Below are positions 23,537 to 33,590 of a stretch of 53,215 nucleotides of DNA, piece by piece. The notes under the pieces were generated by a model. It searched no databases, had not been told where the DNA came from, and was given only the letters and a program-made list of their open reading frames with translations. Source of the DNA: Selenomonadaceae bacterium (lineage in GTDB: Bacteria > Bacillota > Negativicutes > Selenomonadales > Selenomonadaceae); the NCBI GenBank assembly GCA_017475745.1, contig JAFVEZ010000005.1, positions 1 through 53,215 of the forward strand, given 5' to 3'. Within the stretch, counting starts at the first letter, position 1. Each line of letters opens with the position of its first letter. The translations under genes were made by a program, and so were the position numbers.

Positions 23537-26500
23537 CTATGCAAGATCGTCGCCACCGCCAACATAGTCTTGGAGAGCTAGACTATAAACCAAGCGGCGC
23601 TCTCTCATGAAGCTCAACACGCGGAGAAGTTCCCAAGCGGTATCAAGTGAAGTCAAGCAGGCGATTCCGTGCTCAACCGTTGCACGTCTTATTCTGAAAC
23701 CATCTTTGGCGATGTGCTTACCTTGAGTCAAGGTATTAATAACCATATGTATCTTGCCGAGTTTAATCATCTGAATGATGTCCGTTGAGCGTTCATGTAC
23801 CTTTCCAACGATCTCCGCATCAATTCCCGCCGCTCTGATAGCTTTAGCGGTACCTTCAGTGGCAACGATACTGAAACCGAGTTCGGCATAAGCTTTAGCA
23901 AGTTGCTTGAGTTCTTCCTTGTCCTTATCGGCGACGGTGAAGAGAATACAGCCATTAAGTGGAATATTCATACCAGCACCCGTGATAGCCTTATAAAGTG
24001 CTCTTGCATAATGATAGTCAATGCCCATCACTTCACCGGTAGACTTCATTTCGGGTCCAAGACTGATATCAACGTCCTGCATCTTAGCAAACGAGAAGAC
24101 AGGTGCCTTAACAGCAACGTAGGGTTTAGGCTCAACAAGACCACTGTAGTAGCCCATTTCCTTGAGATTATGTCCGAGAGCAACCTTGGTGGCAACGTCA
24201 ACCATTTGAATGTTAGTCACCTTACTCAAGAATGGCACAGTACGACTGGAACGTGGATTGACTTCAATGACGTATACTTTGCCGTCCGCGACAACGTATT
24301 GAATATTCAACAGGCCCTTGACGTGTAGAGTTGTAGCAAGGCGCTTAGTGTAGTCAATGATAGTGTAGACAATCTTTGCAGGCAAAGTCTGCGGAGGATA
24401 GACAGCGATTGAGTCGCCACTATGGACACCCGCGCGCTCAACGTGTTCCATAATGCCTGGTATCACAACGTCAACTCCGTCACAAATCGCGTCAACTTCA
24501 ACTTCTGTGCCTTGCATGTACTTGTCAACAAGAACAGGGTGATCCGGCGTAACCTTAACAGCACGACCCATGTAGTCCTTAAGTTCGTCTTCATTATAGA
24601 CGATCTCCATAGCACGGCCGCCAAGGACGTAAGATGGGCGCACCATAACAGGATAACCAATCTCAGCGGCGCCGGTGATAGCGTCCTCAAGATTAGTAAC
24701 GCTGACGCCACGTGGTCTAGGTATCTGTGTCTCCGTAAGGACCTCATCAAAGCGCTCACGATCCTCAGCACGATCAATATTATCAACAGAGGTGCCGAAG
24801 ACCTTGACACCTGCTTCAGCAAGTGACGCGGCAAGATTAATGGCAGTTTGTCCACCAAATTGGACTATAACGCCCTCTGGCTTCTCCTTGTCAATGATAT
24901 TAAGCACGTCTTCTGTCGTCAGTGGCTCGAAGTATAGGCGATCGGAGATGTCGAAGTCAGTGGAGACAGTCTCAGGATTGTTGTTGATGATGATTGCTTC
25001 AATGCCCATCTCACGAAGTGCCCAAACACTGTGAACAGAGCAGTAATCGAACTCAACGCCCTGTCCAATTCTGATTGGACCGCTACCGAGAACGATTACC
25101 TTGCGCTTATCACTAACTTCTACTTCGTCAACCTCAGCACGGAAGGTTGAATAATAGTAAGGCGTCATTGCTTCAAACTCTGCCGCGCAAGTATCGACCA
25201 TCTTATACATCGGCAAGATATTCTGTTGCAGTCTCATTGAGCGAACGGCGTCAACGGTCTTGCCGGTAAGTTCTGCAATAGATATGTCAGCAAGACCCAA
25301 ATATTTGGCTTGGCGAAGTGTCTTGGGCGTCAAGTCTTCCTTGGAAAGCTTTCTCTCAAAGTCAGAGATAGCCTTGATCTTGTATAGGAACCATCTGTCA
25401 ATTTTGGTGATTTCATAGACCTCATCTATCGTGGCAATACCTCTTCTAAACGCTTCGGCAATGACAAACAGCCTATCATCATTACAACGACCCAAGCGGC
25501 GACGCACTTTATCATCGTCCCAGGCGTCAATCTTCTCAAGGTGAAGGCGATTGACACCAATCTCAAGCGATCTTACAGCCTTCAAAAGCGCGCCTTCAAA
25601 GCATCTGTCAATACTCATGACTTCGCCGGTCGCCTTCATTTGTGTACCTAGAGTTTTGTCAGCATAGACGAACTTGTCAAACGGGAAACGCGGTATCTTA
25701 ACGACACAATAATCAAGAGAAGGCTCAAAGCAAGCCTTGGTCTTGTGAGTGACGGCGTTAGTGATCTCGTCCAAAGTATAACCTATGGCAATTTTAGCAG
25801 AAACGTTGGCAATCGGGTAGCCTGTTGCCTTGGAAGCCAGCGCGGAGCTACGACTGACACGCGGGTTGACTTCTATAACGTAGTATCTCTGACTGTTTGG
25901 ATCGAGGGCAAACTGAGCGTTACAGCCACCTTCAATGCCCAGCGCTCTGATTATCTTGAGTGAAGCAGTTCTGAGCATTTGATATTCGTGATCCGTTAAA
26001 GTCTGTGAAGGCGCAACAACGATTGAATCACCAGTATGGACTCCAACAGGATCGAGATTCTCCATATTACAAACGGTTATGCAGTTGTCATGACCGTCGC
26101 GCATAACCTCGTACTCAATCTCTTTCCAACCGGCAACGCTGCGCTCAATAAGCACCTGGCCAATCATTGAGTACTTGAGACCTTTGATGACTATCTCAAT
26201 GAGTTCTTCTTCATTCTCGGCAATGCCGCCACCGGTGCCGCCGAGGGTATAGGCAGGACGAACAATGATCGGATAACCGATCTCATTTGCAAAGTCAACG
26301 GCAGCGTGAACGTCCTCGACAATCGCCGATTCGGGTATAGGCTCACCAATCTGCTGCATTGTCTCCTTGAAGAGTTCGCGATCCTCAGCCTTTCTGATAG
26401 CTTCAAGCGGTGTGCCAAGAAGCTCCACTTTGTACTTCTCCAAGGCGCCACTCTGAGCTAACTGAACGGCAAGATTTAAGCCTGCCTGTCCACCGAGAGT

Positions 26501-26764
26501 GGCGAGTAAACCGTCAGGGCGTTCTTTCTCGATAATTGCAGTCAAAAAATCAACCGTCAGAGGTTCAATGTAAACCCTGTCGGCGATATGTGCATCAGTC
26601 ATAATCGTTGCAGGATTGCTGTTTACGAGCACGACCTTCAAACCTTCTTCTTTTAGAGAGCGGCAAGCCTGCGTTCCAGCATAGTCAAACTCTGCAGCTT
26701 GTCCTATGATTATAGGACCGCTACCTATGACCATTACTTTGTTTAAATTCTTCTTCTTCGGCAC
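23537..26764 (-). CDS. carB: Carbamoyl-phosphate synthase large subunit
   Basis: A 1075-residue enzyme that makes carbamoyl phosphate from bicarbonate, ammonia delivered by CarA, and two ATP, for arginine and pyrimidines. It shows two homologous ATP-grasp halves, each opening with a glycine-rich segment ([18 protein letters not shown] and [18 protein letters not shown]) and containing [12 protein letters not shown] or [12 protein letters not shown]. The C-terminal MGS-type allosteric domain is seen in [15 protein letters not shown] and MVINTLTQG. Length is normal. The start is GTG 26764, 7 nt after GGGAGG. A small frameshifted ORF separates it from carA. Confidence 0.97.
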   Translation of the reverse strand: MPKKKNLNKVMVIGSGPIIIGQAAEFDYAGTQACRSLKEEGLKVVLVNSNPATIMTDAHIADRVYIEPLTVDFLTAIIEKERPDGLLATLGGQAGLNLAVQLAQSGALEKYKVELLGTPLEAIRKAEDRELFKETMQQIGEPIPESAIVEDVHAAVDFANEIGYPIIVRPAYTLGGTGGGIAENEEELIEIVIKGLKYSMIGQVLIERSVAGWKEIEYEVMRDGHDNCITVCNMENLDPVGVHTGDSIVVAPSQTLTDHEYQMLRTASLKIIRALGIEGGCNAQFALDPNSQRYYVIEVNPRVSRSSALASKATGYPIANVSAKIAIGYTLDEITNAVTHKTKACFEPSLDYCVVKIPRFPFDKFVYADKTLGTQMKATGEVMSIDRCFEGALLKAVRSLEIGVNRLHLEKIDAWDDDKVRRRLGRCNDDRLFVIAEAFRRGIATIDEVYEITKIDRWFLYKIKAISDFERKLSKEDLTPKTLRQAKYLGLADISIAELTGKTVDAVRSMRLQQNILPMYKMVDTCAAEFEAMTPYYYSTFRAEVDEVEVSDKRKVIVLGSGPIRIGQGVEFDYCSVHSVWALREMGIEAIIINNNPETVSTDFDISDRLYFEPLTTEDVLNIIDKEKPEGVIVQFGGQTAINLAASLAEAGVKVFGTSVDNIDRAEDRERFDEVLTETQIPRPRGVSVTNLEDAITGAAEIGYPVMVRPSYVLGGRAMEIVYNEDELKDYMGRAVKVTPDHPVLVDKYMQGTEVEVDAICDGVDVVIPGIMEHVERAGVHSGDSIAVYPPQTLPAKIVYTIIDYTKRLATTLHVKGLLNIQYVVADGKVYVIEVNPRSSRTVPFLSKVTNIQMVDVATKVALGHNLKEMGYYSGLVEPKPYVAVKAPVFSFAKMQDVDISLGPEMKSTGEVMGIDYHYARALYKAITGAGMNIPLNGCILFTVADKDKEELKQLAKAYAELGFSIVATEGTAKAIRAAGIDAEIVGKVHERSTDIIQMIKLGKIHMVINTLTQGKHIAKDGFRIRRATVEHGIACLTSLDTAWELLRVLSFMRERRLVYSLALQDYVGGGDDLA

Positions 26765-26796
26765 TCTTAAGCCTCCCGTTAATTTAATTAACTGTA

Positions 26797-26998
26797 CTAA
26801 TTCATAAAATTCAAACCGCGAACGTGATGTGAGTAGTCTGCAACACGAAACGCAAGGTCGTCTGAAGTGACCGCAATGAAGTAAAACCCTTTGCTACTTT
26901 CCTGTTGCAGGAAATAAATATATTTTTTCATGAAATACTTACGAATATCCTCTAACTTATACTCATTAAAATTCTCTTGTACTCTTTCCTAACTTCAT
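26797..26998 (-). pseudogene. Small frameshifted ORF between carA and carB
   Basis: An ATG at 26998 overlaps the carA stop (ATGA), as for a coupled operon gene. Its frame ends after ten codons, but the adjacent frame is open to TAG at 26797-26799 and reads ERVQENFNEYKLEDIRKYF, then [19 protein letters not shown] and [17 protein letters not shown]. Removing one G of the GG at 26988-26989 joins both into a 66-residue protein. Alternatively, translation could begin at ATG 26931 (44 residues). No family recognised. The remaining space to carB holds only its ribosome site. Confidence 0.42.
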
Positions 26999-28068
26999 TT
27001 ACCCATCATCTTCAAGAACTCGTCAAAAAGGTACAAGTTGTCATCAGGACCAGGTGAAGCTTCAGGGTGATACTGCACGGAGAATATAGGTAACTTCTTG
27101 TGTCTCAAGCCTTCCACTGTACCGTCGTTGACTGATACATAGGTTACCTCAAGTGGGAGTTTCCGTAGAGATTTCTCATCAACAGCATAGCCATGATTTT
27201 GACTAGATATATAAACTCTGCCGGTTTGGAGATTTTTGACAGGTTGATTTGATCCTCTGTGTCCAAACTTCAGCTTGTAAGTATCAGCACCAAGCGCCAA
27301 TGCAATAAGCTGATGACCCAAGCATATTCCGAAGATCGGCTTCTTACCAATAAGCTTCTTGATCTCCTCAACAACTTCCGGCACATCTTTCGGATCACCA
27401 GGACCATTTGAGAGGAATATACCATCGGGATTCATTTCCAGAATATCTTCAGCAGGAGTATAGGCAGGCACAACAGTCAATCTACAGCCCAATCTTTGCA
27501 TTGAGTCAAGAATATTCAACTTGACGCCGAAGTCTACCGCCACAACAAAAGGTGCATCCTTGTCGTCAGATCCAATAGTGTAAGCATCGGAAGTTGTAAC
27601 CTCAGTAACCACATCGCGCTTAATGGGCAACTTCATCATCTCGTCAATGGTTGCCTGAGAGGTATATTCGGAGACAATGACACCCTTCATCGTGCCGGCA
27701 CTTCTGATCTTCCTCGTAACGGCGCGGGTGTCGACATCAAAGAGACAAGGTATACGCTCCATTGATAAGTAATCAATCAGTGACTTCTCCATAGAACTGG
27801 AACTGCCATTATCGCAAAGCTCGCCAATAACTAGGCCGCTGACAAAGGACTTATAAGACTGATTAAATATCTTGGAAGTACCGTAATTTCCGATCAGCGG
27901 ATAGGTGAGAGTAACGATCTGACGGCAATAGGAAGGATCGGTCAAAATCTCCTGATAGCCTGTCATGCCGGTATTAAAGACGACTTCGCCCGTTGCGGTT
28001 TGGTTGGAGCCGCCGAATATTTGTCCTCTGAATACTGTTCCATCTTCAAGAATGAGTTTACCTTTCAA
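26995..28068 (-). CDS. carA: Carbamoyl-phosphate synthase small subunit
   Basis: A 357-residue glutamine amidotransferase that feeds ammonia to CarB. The N-terminal CarA domain has LEDGTVFRGQIFGG, VVFNTGMTGYQEILTDPSY and PLIGNYG. The class I amidotransferase domain has the nucleophile in GICLGHQLIALALGA and His/Glu in QYHPEASPGPDD. The start is TTG 28068, 8 nt after AGGAGG. It precedes a small ORF and carB in one operon. I see no PyrR attenuator or arginine leader in the 139 nt upstream. Confidence 0.96.
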   Translation of the reverse strand: MKGKLILEDGTVFRGQIFGGSNQTATGEVVFNTGMTGYQEILTDPSYCRQIVTLTYPLIGNYGTSKIFNQSYKSFVSGLVIGELCDNGSSSSMEKSLIDYLSMERIPCLFDVDTRAVTRKIRSAGTMKGVIVSEYTSQATIDEMMKLPIKRDVVTEVTTSDAYTIGSDDKDAPFVVAVDFGVKLNILDSMQRLGCRLTVVPAYTPAEDILEMNPDGIFLSNGPGDPKDVPEVVEEIKKLIGKKPIFGICLGHQLIALALGADTYKLKFGHRGSNQPVKNLQTGRVYISSQNHGYAVDEKSLRKLPLEVTYVSVNDGTVEGLRHKKLPIFSVQYHPEASPGPDDNLYLFDEFLKMMGK

Positions 28069-28207
28069 GATCTAACCTCCTATACATTAATCTGTTGTAC
28101 CAGTTAAATTTCAGAACGGCTTATAATATTTAGTTTATATTTTATTCTATTGAACACGATATTACGTTCGCGTTTTGCTCTATTCGAGATTAACACAATG
28201 ATTTACT

Positions 28208-29941
28208 TTATCTCTGTTTGCTGGCGAGATCATCGCGACTAGGTGCAAGATCATCAAAAGAATCCGAGCCATCACCGGAAGTGAACACCTCAGTAGCTTC
28301 GGTCTCATATCCTTCATTTTGCGACTCATTTGAAGATTCACCCTCTGTTTCGGAATAGTTGATTCTGTTGCCTGAAGCGTCAATACCTTCCGTATTGTCT
28401 GTCTGATTATCTGTGTCTTTCTTATCAGACGAGTTGGCGTCCTTTGAGTCGGACTTCTCTTCGTCCTTTTTCTCATATGGCGATCCCACTATACCACGAG
28501 ATATAGTCAAATCTATAGTCTGTCCTCGATATATTTTTGTGCCGGCAGAAGGATCATGTGAGAGGACAGTACCTGGTTCTTCGTTGGCATACTTTTCGTA
28601 GACTGAGCCTAACACCAATCCTGCCTTGTGAAGTCGTTCTATTGCTGCAGACTTGCTCAATCCTGCCAAATCAGGCATATCCAAATCTTCTCCGCCCTTG
28701 CTGACGTAAATCGTCACAAGCCTTTCAACCTTAACAGACCTGCCTGCTATAGGGTCTTGTGAGACTACCTGTCCTGGTGGTACGGAAGCATCATATGTCT
28801 CGGCTACATTTACTCGAAGTTTGCCATCTTCCAATATCTGTCTGGCAAGTGCCAACTGTTTACCCACAACTTCCGGAACTACCACTTCCTCTTGTTTGCC
28901 AAAACTGCCGAACGAGATTATTGAGCCTATTCCGAAGCCTATTAGCAGCACCAATACCAGCCCTGCCATAAACAATTTAGATTTAAAGAATGATTGCTTA
29001 GTATTTGAGACTTCAGCATCTTGTATTTTCGGTTGAGATGTTCCTACCATACGACGCACTGAAACAGGTGTCTCTACTCTTTGAAGCACCTGTGTTGCAT
29101 CAGGATCGACTTCTTTGCTTACGCCTAGAGTCTTTTCGACATTTGCCAATTCTTGAACAAGCTCAAAACTGGAAGGGCGAACATCAGGATTTTTGTTCAT
29201 TGCACGCAAAACGATTGCTTCAAGTATAGGAGAGATTTGCGGACGCCAAACACTCAACGGCGTCGGTTCCTCTTCAACGTGCTTCATTGCTATACTGACT
29301 GGATTATCGGCATTGAACGGCAAGTGATTTGTAAGCATTTCATACATCACTATACCTAGTGAATATACGTCAGATTTAGGTGTTATGCCCGACCCTCTTG
29401 CCTGTTCTGGTGAAAAATAGTGTACACTTCCAACGACACTGCCACTATAAGTCATTGTCGATTCAGTGACAGCACGAGCAATCCCGAAATCAGCGATCTT
29501 AGCGCGATTGTCGGAAGTCATTAGTATATTATGAGGTTTGATATCACAATGGACAATATTATTTGCGTGGGCATGAGCAAGCCCATCTGCAATGTCCTTG
29601 GCGATGTGTACTGCCGTTGGAATATCCAATGGCGCTTCGTCTTGAATCTTTTTCTTGAGGGTAGAGCCTGGAACATATTCCATGACGATGTAGTGATCTT
29701 CGCCGTCAGCGCCTACGTCGTAAATATTGACAATATTTGGGTGAGACATACAGGCTGCTGCCTTGGCTTCACGATGGAATTTTTCTATAAACTCGGTATC
29801 ATTCTGATAGGCGGCGTGAAGTATTTTAACTGCAACAGTACGATCCAGCAAGTTATCCTGCGCTCTATATACTTCTGCCATACCGCCGTTGCCGATGCTT
29901 TCCTCAAGCAAATATCTGCCGCCAAGAGTACGCTGAATCAT
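28208..29941 (-). CDS. prkC: PASTA-domain Ser/Thr protein kinase (PrkC/Stk type)
   Basis: A 577-residue membrane kinase that senses muropeptides or lipid II and phosphorylates cell-wall and division proteins. The kinase domain covers residues 1-275: P-loop GNGGMAEVY, VAVKIL, catalytic loop VHCDIKPHN (Cys in the usual Arg position), DFGIA and SPEQARG. One transmembrane segment (LFMAGLVLVLLIGFGIGSI) is followed by two PASTA domains and an acidic Ser/Asp/Glu-rich tail of about 80 residues. ATG 29941 follows AAGGAG. The partner phosphatase and rsgA, often adjacent, are not here. Confidence 0.93.
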   Translation of the reverse strand: MIQRTLGGRYLLEESIGNGGMAEVYRAQDNLLDRTVAVKILHAAYQNDTEFIEKFHREAKAAACMSHPNIVNIYDVGADGEDHYIVMEYVPGSTLKKKIQDEAPLDIPTAVHIAKDIADGLAHAHANNIVHCDIKPHNILMTSDNRAKIADFGIARAVTESTMTYSGSVVGSVHYFSPEQARGSGITPKSDVYSLGIVMYEMLTNHLPFNADNPVSIAMKHVEEEPTPLSVWRPQISPILEAIVLRAMNKNPDVRPSSFELVQELANVEKTLGVSKEVDPDATQVLQRVETPVSVRRMVGTSQPKIQDAEVSNTKQSFFKSKLFMAGLVLVLLIGFGIGSIISFGSFGKQEEVVVPEVVGKQLALARQILEDGKLRVNVAETYDASVPPGQVVSQDPIAGRSVKVERLVTIYVSKGGEDLDMPDLAGLSKSAAIERLHKAGLVLGSVYEKYANEEPGTVLSHDPSAGTKIYRGQTIDLTISRGIVGSPYEKKDEEKSDSKDANSSDKKDTDNQTDNTEGIDASGNRINYSETEGESSNESQNEGYETEATEVFTSGDGSDSFDDLAPSRDDLASKQR

Positions 29942-29961
29942 TAAATCCACTCCTTGACTAC

Positions 29962-29990
29962 AGTTTAGCATATGGTGAAAACGATTGCAA
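29962..29990 (-). promoter_or_regulatory. Promoter of the PASTA kinase gene
   Basis: Minus strand: TTGCAA (29985-29990), 17-base spacer, TAAACT (29962-29967), with a TGC extension. Confidence 0.5.
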
Positions 29991-30083
29991 GTACTTTAGA
30001 ATTAAGTGGTTGATTTAAGGGTGTATCCACTTTCTTGTAACTAAGAGAGTGGCAAAGAAGTTCAACTTCATTGATTTATATCA

Positions 30084-30127
30084 GCCGCGTTGCATGATAT
30101 GATGTAATTGAACAAAAATAACGCGGC
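30084..30127. repeat. Inverted repeat between murA and the kinase gene
   Basis: A perfect 8-bp GC-rich pair, GCCGCGTT and AACGCGGC, spans a 28-nt AT-rich loop. No T-run follows on either strand. It may be an operator or an RNA hairpin. Confidence 0.35.
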
Positions 30128-30185
30128 CAATTAAAGAACCCTCACATTAAATTCGCGGTTGAATTTGAATTGTATATTATATACA

Positions 30186-31451
30186 CTATTGATCGACACG
30201 CTTAATGTCAGCACCGAGACTAATGAGCTTACCGACCAGATTATCATAGCCGCGGTCAATGTGGTGAATGTATCCGATTTGGGTTTCACCTTCGGCAATG
30301 AGTCCCGCAAGCACTATTGCTGCACCTGCACGAAGGTCTGTAGCCTTGACTTGGCAACCAGTGAGGACATCTGTGCCGTGGACAACTGAGGTTCTGCCAT
30401 CAATCTTAATCTTCGCGCCCATTCGTCTAAGCTCATCGACATGCATAAACCTGTTCTCGAAGACGGTCTCCGTCACGACGCTTGTGCCTTCAGAGATTGT
30501 AAGCATTGCCATAAACTGGGCCTGCATATCAGTCGGAAAGCCTGGATAAGGTAGAGTCTTTATATCAACTGCCTTGGGTCTGCGATCGCAAGTGACGCGA
30601 ATACCATCAACGTCCTCAATAACCGTTACACCAGCTTCCTTGAGTTTAGCAATGACAGGTTTGATGTGCTCGCTGATTGCATTTGCAACGTAAATGTCGC
30701 CACGAGTCATTACCGCAGCGATCATATAAGTGCCGGCTTCGATTCTATCAGGAATGATAGTATAGTCGTGAGCTACCAACTTCTTGGCACCTTCAACTTT
30801 GATGACGTTTGTACCTGCACCACGAATCTTCGCCCCCATAATGTTAAGGTAGTTGGCGAGGTCGACTATTTCCGGCTCTTGGGCAGGGTTCTCTATAATA
30901 GATTGACCTTCTGCCATTGCCGCCGCCATTAAAATATTCTCAGTAGCGCCGACGGATGGGAAGTCAAGATAAATCCTGGCACCTTTGAGACCGTTTGGAG
31001 CTTTTGCTTCAATATAACCGTGTCCTATTGATATTTCTGCGCCAAGTGCTTCAAAGCCCTTCAAATGTAGATCAATAGGACGAGTACCAATGGCACAGCC
31101 GCCTGGGAGTGAGATTTTAGCTTCACCGAGTCTTGCAAGCAAAGGACCCATAATCAAGAATGAAGCGCGCATCTTCCTTACTAAATCGTAGGGTGCCGTT
31201 ATATTTTCTATTGTTGTAGCATCGACGTGTAGTTTGCCTTCAGTCTTATCGTGATTAACTTTAACGCCTAATGTTCTCAGTACTTCACTGATAGTCGCCA
31301 CATCATCAAGATTAGGCACTTCCTCTAAACAGGTTTCTCTATCCTGACCGAGAAGAGTCGCCGCAATTACAGGCAATACGGCATTCTTTGCTCCACTGAT
31401 CTTCACGGTTCCACTGAGTCTTCTTCCACCACGTATTATCAATTTCTCCAA
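30186..31451 (-). CDS. murA: UDP-N-acetylglucosamine 1-carboxyvinyltransferase
   Basis: A 421-residue enzyme of the first committed step of peptidoglycan synthesis, transferring enolpyruvate from PEP to UDP-GlcNAc. Marks are [17 protein letters not shown] at the start, [18 protein letters not shown], and the catalytic loop [15 protein letters not shown] with C119 (equivalent to Cys115 of E. coli, so fosfomycin-type inhibition would be expected). The C-terminal [16 protein letters not shown] is typical. It lies 36 nt after the S55 peptidase gene and shares its promoter. Confidence 0.96.
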   Translation of the reverse strand: MEKLIIRGGRRLSGTVKISGAKNAVLPVIAATLLGQDRETCLEEVPNLDDVATISEVLRTLGVKVNHDKTEGKLHVDATTIENITAPYDLVRKMRASFLIMGPLLARLGEAKISLPGGCAIGTRPIDLHLKGFEALGAEISIGHGYIEAKAPNGLKGARIYLDFPSVGATENILMAAAMAEGQSIIENPAQEPEIVDLANYLNIMGAKIRGAGTNVIKVEGAKKLVAHDYTIIPDRIEAGTYMIAAVMTRGDIYVANAISEHIKPVIAKLKEAGVTVIEDVDGIRVTCDRRPKAVDIKTLPYPGFPTDMQAQFMAMLTISEGTSVVTETVFENRFMHVDELRRMGAKIKIDGRTSVVHGTDVLTGCQVKATDLRAGAAIVLAGLIAEGETQIGYIHHIDRGYDNLVGKLISLGADIKRVDQ

Positions 31452-31487
31452 AGTGTATTCCTCGCTTTTTGTCCGATATGCATGTCA

Positions 31488-33365
31488 TCAAAGTTTATCA
31501 ATATCTATGATTGTATGAATTACGTTATCAATTATATAGTTGGTTTCGACCCGATTTTCATTGTTTTGATTTTCCTTATCATCTTTTTTGTCCGCTTTGG
31601 CAAGTTTAGCCGCTTTCTCTTGAATCTTCTTAACGCGTGCAATTTCACGTTTAAGTTCTTTTTCAGTCTTAGGTTCTGTCACAGCGCCGATCTCAACCAC
31701 TAATTGGTTATTTTTGCCGGTATTGACAAATTCCATGAGTTTCTCTTCATAGCTCTTAGAAGCTTCCTTTGGATCAGCACTAGTCATAACACCAGCATTT
31801 GCTAAAGCTTGAGCTAATGACACCACTGCACCGCCGTGAATGTCCAACGTCAATGGACCTTCTTTCATTGTGATTGGCACTTTATATGGCACAACCACCG
31901 TCTCAGCGCTCTTGCGATAAGGTTGTAAAGTCACAGTTAGATTGACAGTCTCACCTGGTTTGACTTTCAACTTATTGGGAATTGCACTAATGATTGAAGC
32001 AGTCCTTCTCTCGCTGTCAAGCGTCATATCGACATCAATACCGAAGATATCTGACTCTTCAGCCGTATTAGAGCAAACCAATCCAAGTGCCTGCATAAAC
32101 TCAATTACTGCAACCTGTCCTACATCTGCAGGGTTATAAAATATATTCTTACGCTCTAGGGTTCCACTTTTGACGGCATTAGTCTTGATCTTGAAGACCA
32201 CATCTACCGTGCTGCCTGCAAGTGAATCAGCAGTCTTTGAGAGTGCCGCATAAGCAATCGAAGCACCGAGACGCGGGATTAGGTCCTCATTGTAAGCTAT
32301 AGAGGAATTGTAAGTCTCAACTTTACCAAGCGAGGGATCACTAACCTTCACTGTGATCGGCACAACTGAAGGAAAGGTACCCAAGATGCCCGCAATGCCA
32401 GCTTCACGATCTTGATTGATACGGCCGATTATGTTACCGATATTGGAGACCTTGACACCGGTACCAATCTCACCACTAATAGAACCGATAACAGCAGCGT
32501 CCGTCATGAAGAAGTTGACATTTCCAGCATGGGTAAATGGGTGCCCAAAGCCGAGAATCTTCTTACCTTCAACCGCTGTGACAGTACCAGTTGCACCGAC
32601 TGAGAAATCACCATAGACAACCGCAATACCAACAGGACTGCCCGGTTCAAGAACTGCATCATATTTAATGGTACGTTCAGCACCGCCCATAGGTGCTGAA
32701 TAATTCATTTTAAATTCATTTGACAGGAATGTAAAACCATCGTTATTAAGGCCTTCAAATAACAAAGGATTATTTAAATTAACATCAGTTGTTGAGATAG
32801 CAGGCTTGGTATCAGTAGATTCAGTCTTGGTTGCGGGAGCATCACTGTTAGGCTTATTCTCGTTGGACTTGTTCTCAGCCTTGCTAGTCAAGATAGTCGA
32901 AGTCTTCTTCGCAGCCTGACGATATTTATTGATTGCCTTTGGATCGGGCATTGACCACATGGGAAGCATAGATTCAATGGGTGTTATGAAGAAGGTATAT
33001 GGACTCATCTCTTTAAGGCCGGCAGCAAGTGCTCCGACCAATTTGCCATCTATATAAACCGGTGATCCGCTCATTCCTTGCAGTACTCCGCCAACCTTGT
33101 CAATTACTTCGCCAGAAGCTTTTGCCATTAGCATTTTGGCTGAACCTTTGCCATTATCCATTAATCCTATAATCTCTACTTGAAACGGTTCTATCACTCC
33201 AGAACCGTCAATGACAGTGTAGGCGGTCCCGCTCATACCAGCTTCGATTTTATCAAGAGGTAGTATTTCGGGCATGGCCTGTGCTTTTATAGGCATGATT
33301 GAAGCCACTATCGACAATATTGCCGTTAATACTAATATTAAGGTTGGTTTTAATAACCTGTGCAA
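31488..33365 (-). CDS. SpoIVB-like S55 peptidase, exported, with permuted catalytic order
   Basis: A 625-residue protein with an N-terminal signal segment (LILVLTAILSIVASIMPIKA). The first S55 half follows: LDKIEAGMSGTAYTVIDG, VEIIG, then VLQGMSGSPVYIDGKLVGAL with the predicted nucleophile S101. After a Lys/Asn/Ser/Thr-rich linker (about 155-195) comes the other half, PVGIAVVYGDFSVGATGTVT and ILGFGHPFTHAG with H275, then VSNIGNIIGRINQDREAGIAG. In SpoIVB the His half comes first and a PDZ domain precedes it; here the order is reversed and there is no obvious PDZ. The tail is Lys-rich. TTG 33365 has GGAGTG 6 nt upstream; GTG 33374 is the alternative. It is co-transcribed with murA. Confidence 0.82.
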   Translation of the reverse strand: MHRLLKPTLILVLTAILSIVASIMPIKAQAMPEILPLDKIEAGMSGTAYTVIDGSGVIEPFQVEIIGLMDNGKGSAKMLMAKASGEVIDKVGGVLQGMSGSPVYIDGKLVGALAAGLKEMSPYTFFITPIESMLPMWSMPDPKAINKYRQAAKKTSTILTSKAENKSNENKPNSDAPATKTESTDTKPAISTTDVNLNNPLLFEGLNNDGFTFLSNEFKMNYSAPMGGAERTIKYDAVLEPGSPVGIAVVYGDFSVGATGTVTAVEGKKILGFGHPFTHAGNVNFFMTDAAVIGSISGEIGTGVKVSNIGNIIGRINQDREAGIAGILGTFPSVVPITVKVSDPSLGKVETYNSSIAYNEDLIPRLGASIAYAALSKTADSLAGSTVDVVFKIKTNAVKSGTLERKNIFYNPADVGQVAVIEFMQALGLVCSNTAEESDIFGIDVDMTLDSERRTASIISAIPNKLKVKPGETVNLTVTLQPYRKSAETVVVPYKVPITMKEGPLTLDIHGGAVVSLAQALANAGVMTSADPKEASKSYEEKLMEFVNTGKNNQLVVEIGAVTEPKTEKELKREIARVKKIQEKAAKLAKADKKDDKENQNNENRVETNYIIDNVIHTIIDIDKL

Positions 33366-33491
33366 ATGTTTCACTCCATTTCTAATGCTTTGGACTTTGA
33401 ATTATATATTAATTAAATTATACTTTTCATTGATAATGTAGTTTATCAGCAAATGAGTCATATCGACAAACTCTTTCATAGTCTATTCACT

Positions 33492-33520
33492 ATTCTACAC
33501 GTTTAATTCAGTTTCGTCAA
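33492..33520 (-). promoter_or_regulatory. Promoter of the S55 peptidase-murA operon
   Basis: Minus strand: TTGACG (33515-33520), 17-base spacer, TAGAAT (33492-33497). It gives a leader of about 120 nt. Confidence 0.65.
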
Positions 33521-33540
33521 GTCTAATTTAATTCATATTA

Positions 33541-33574
33541 AAATAAATACCTGCGACGATGATGTCACAGGTAT
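33541..33574 (-). terminator. Intrinsic terminator after the radical SAM gene
   Basis: Minus strand: ATACCTG pairs with CAGGTAT around a 14-nt loop, followed by TTATTTT. It lies 17 nt after the stop. Confidence 0.6.
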
Positions 33575-33590
33575 CATTGATGGAGCAACT

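Noticed and set aside
30084..30127. Intrinsic terminator of murA
   Set aside because: The stem is sound but the 28-nt loop and the absence of a T-run on both strands argue against it.
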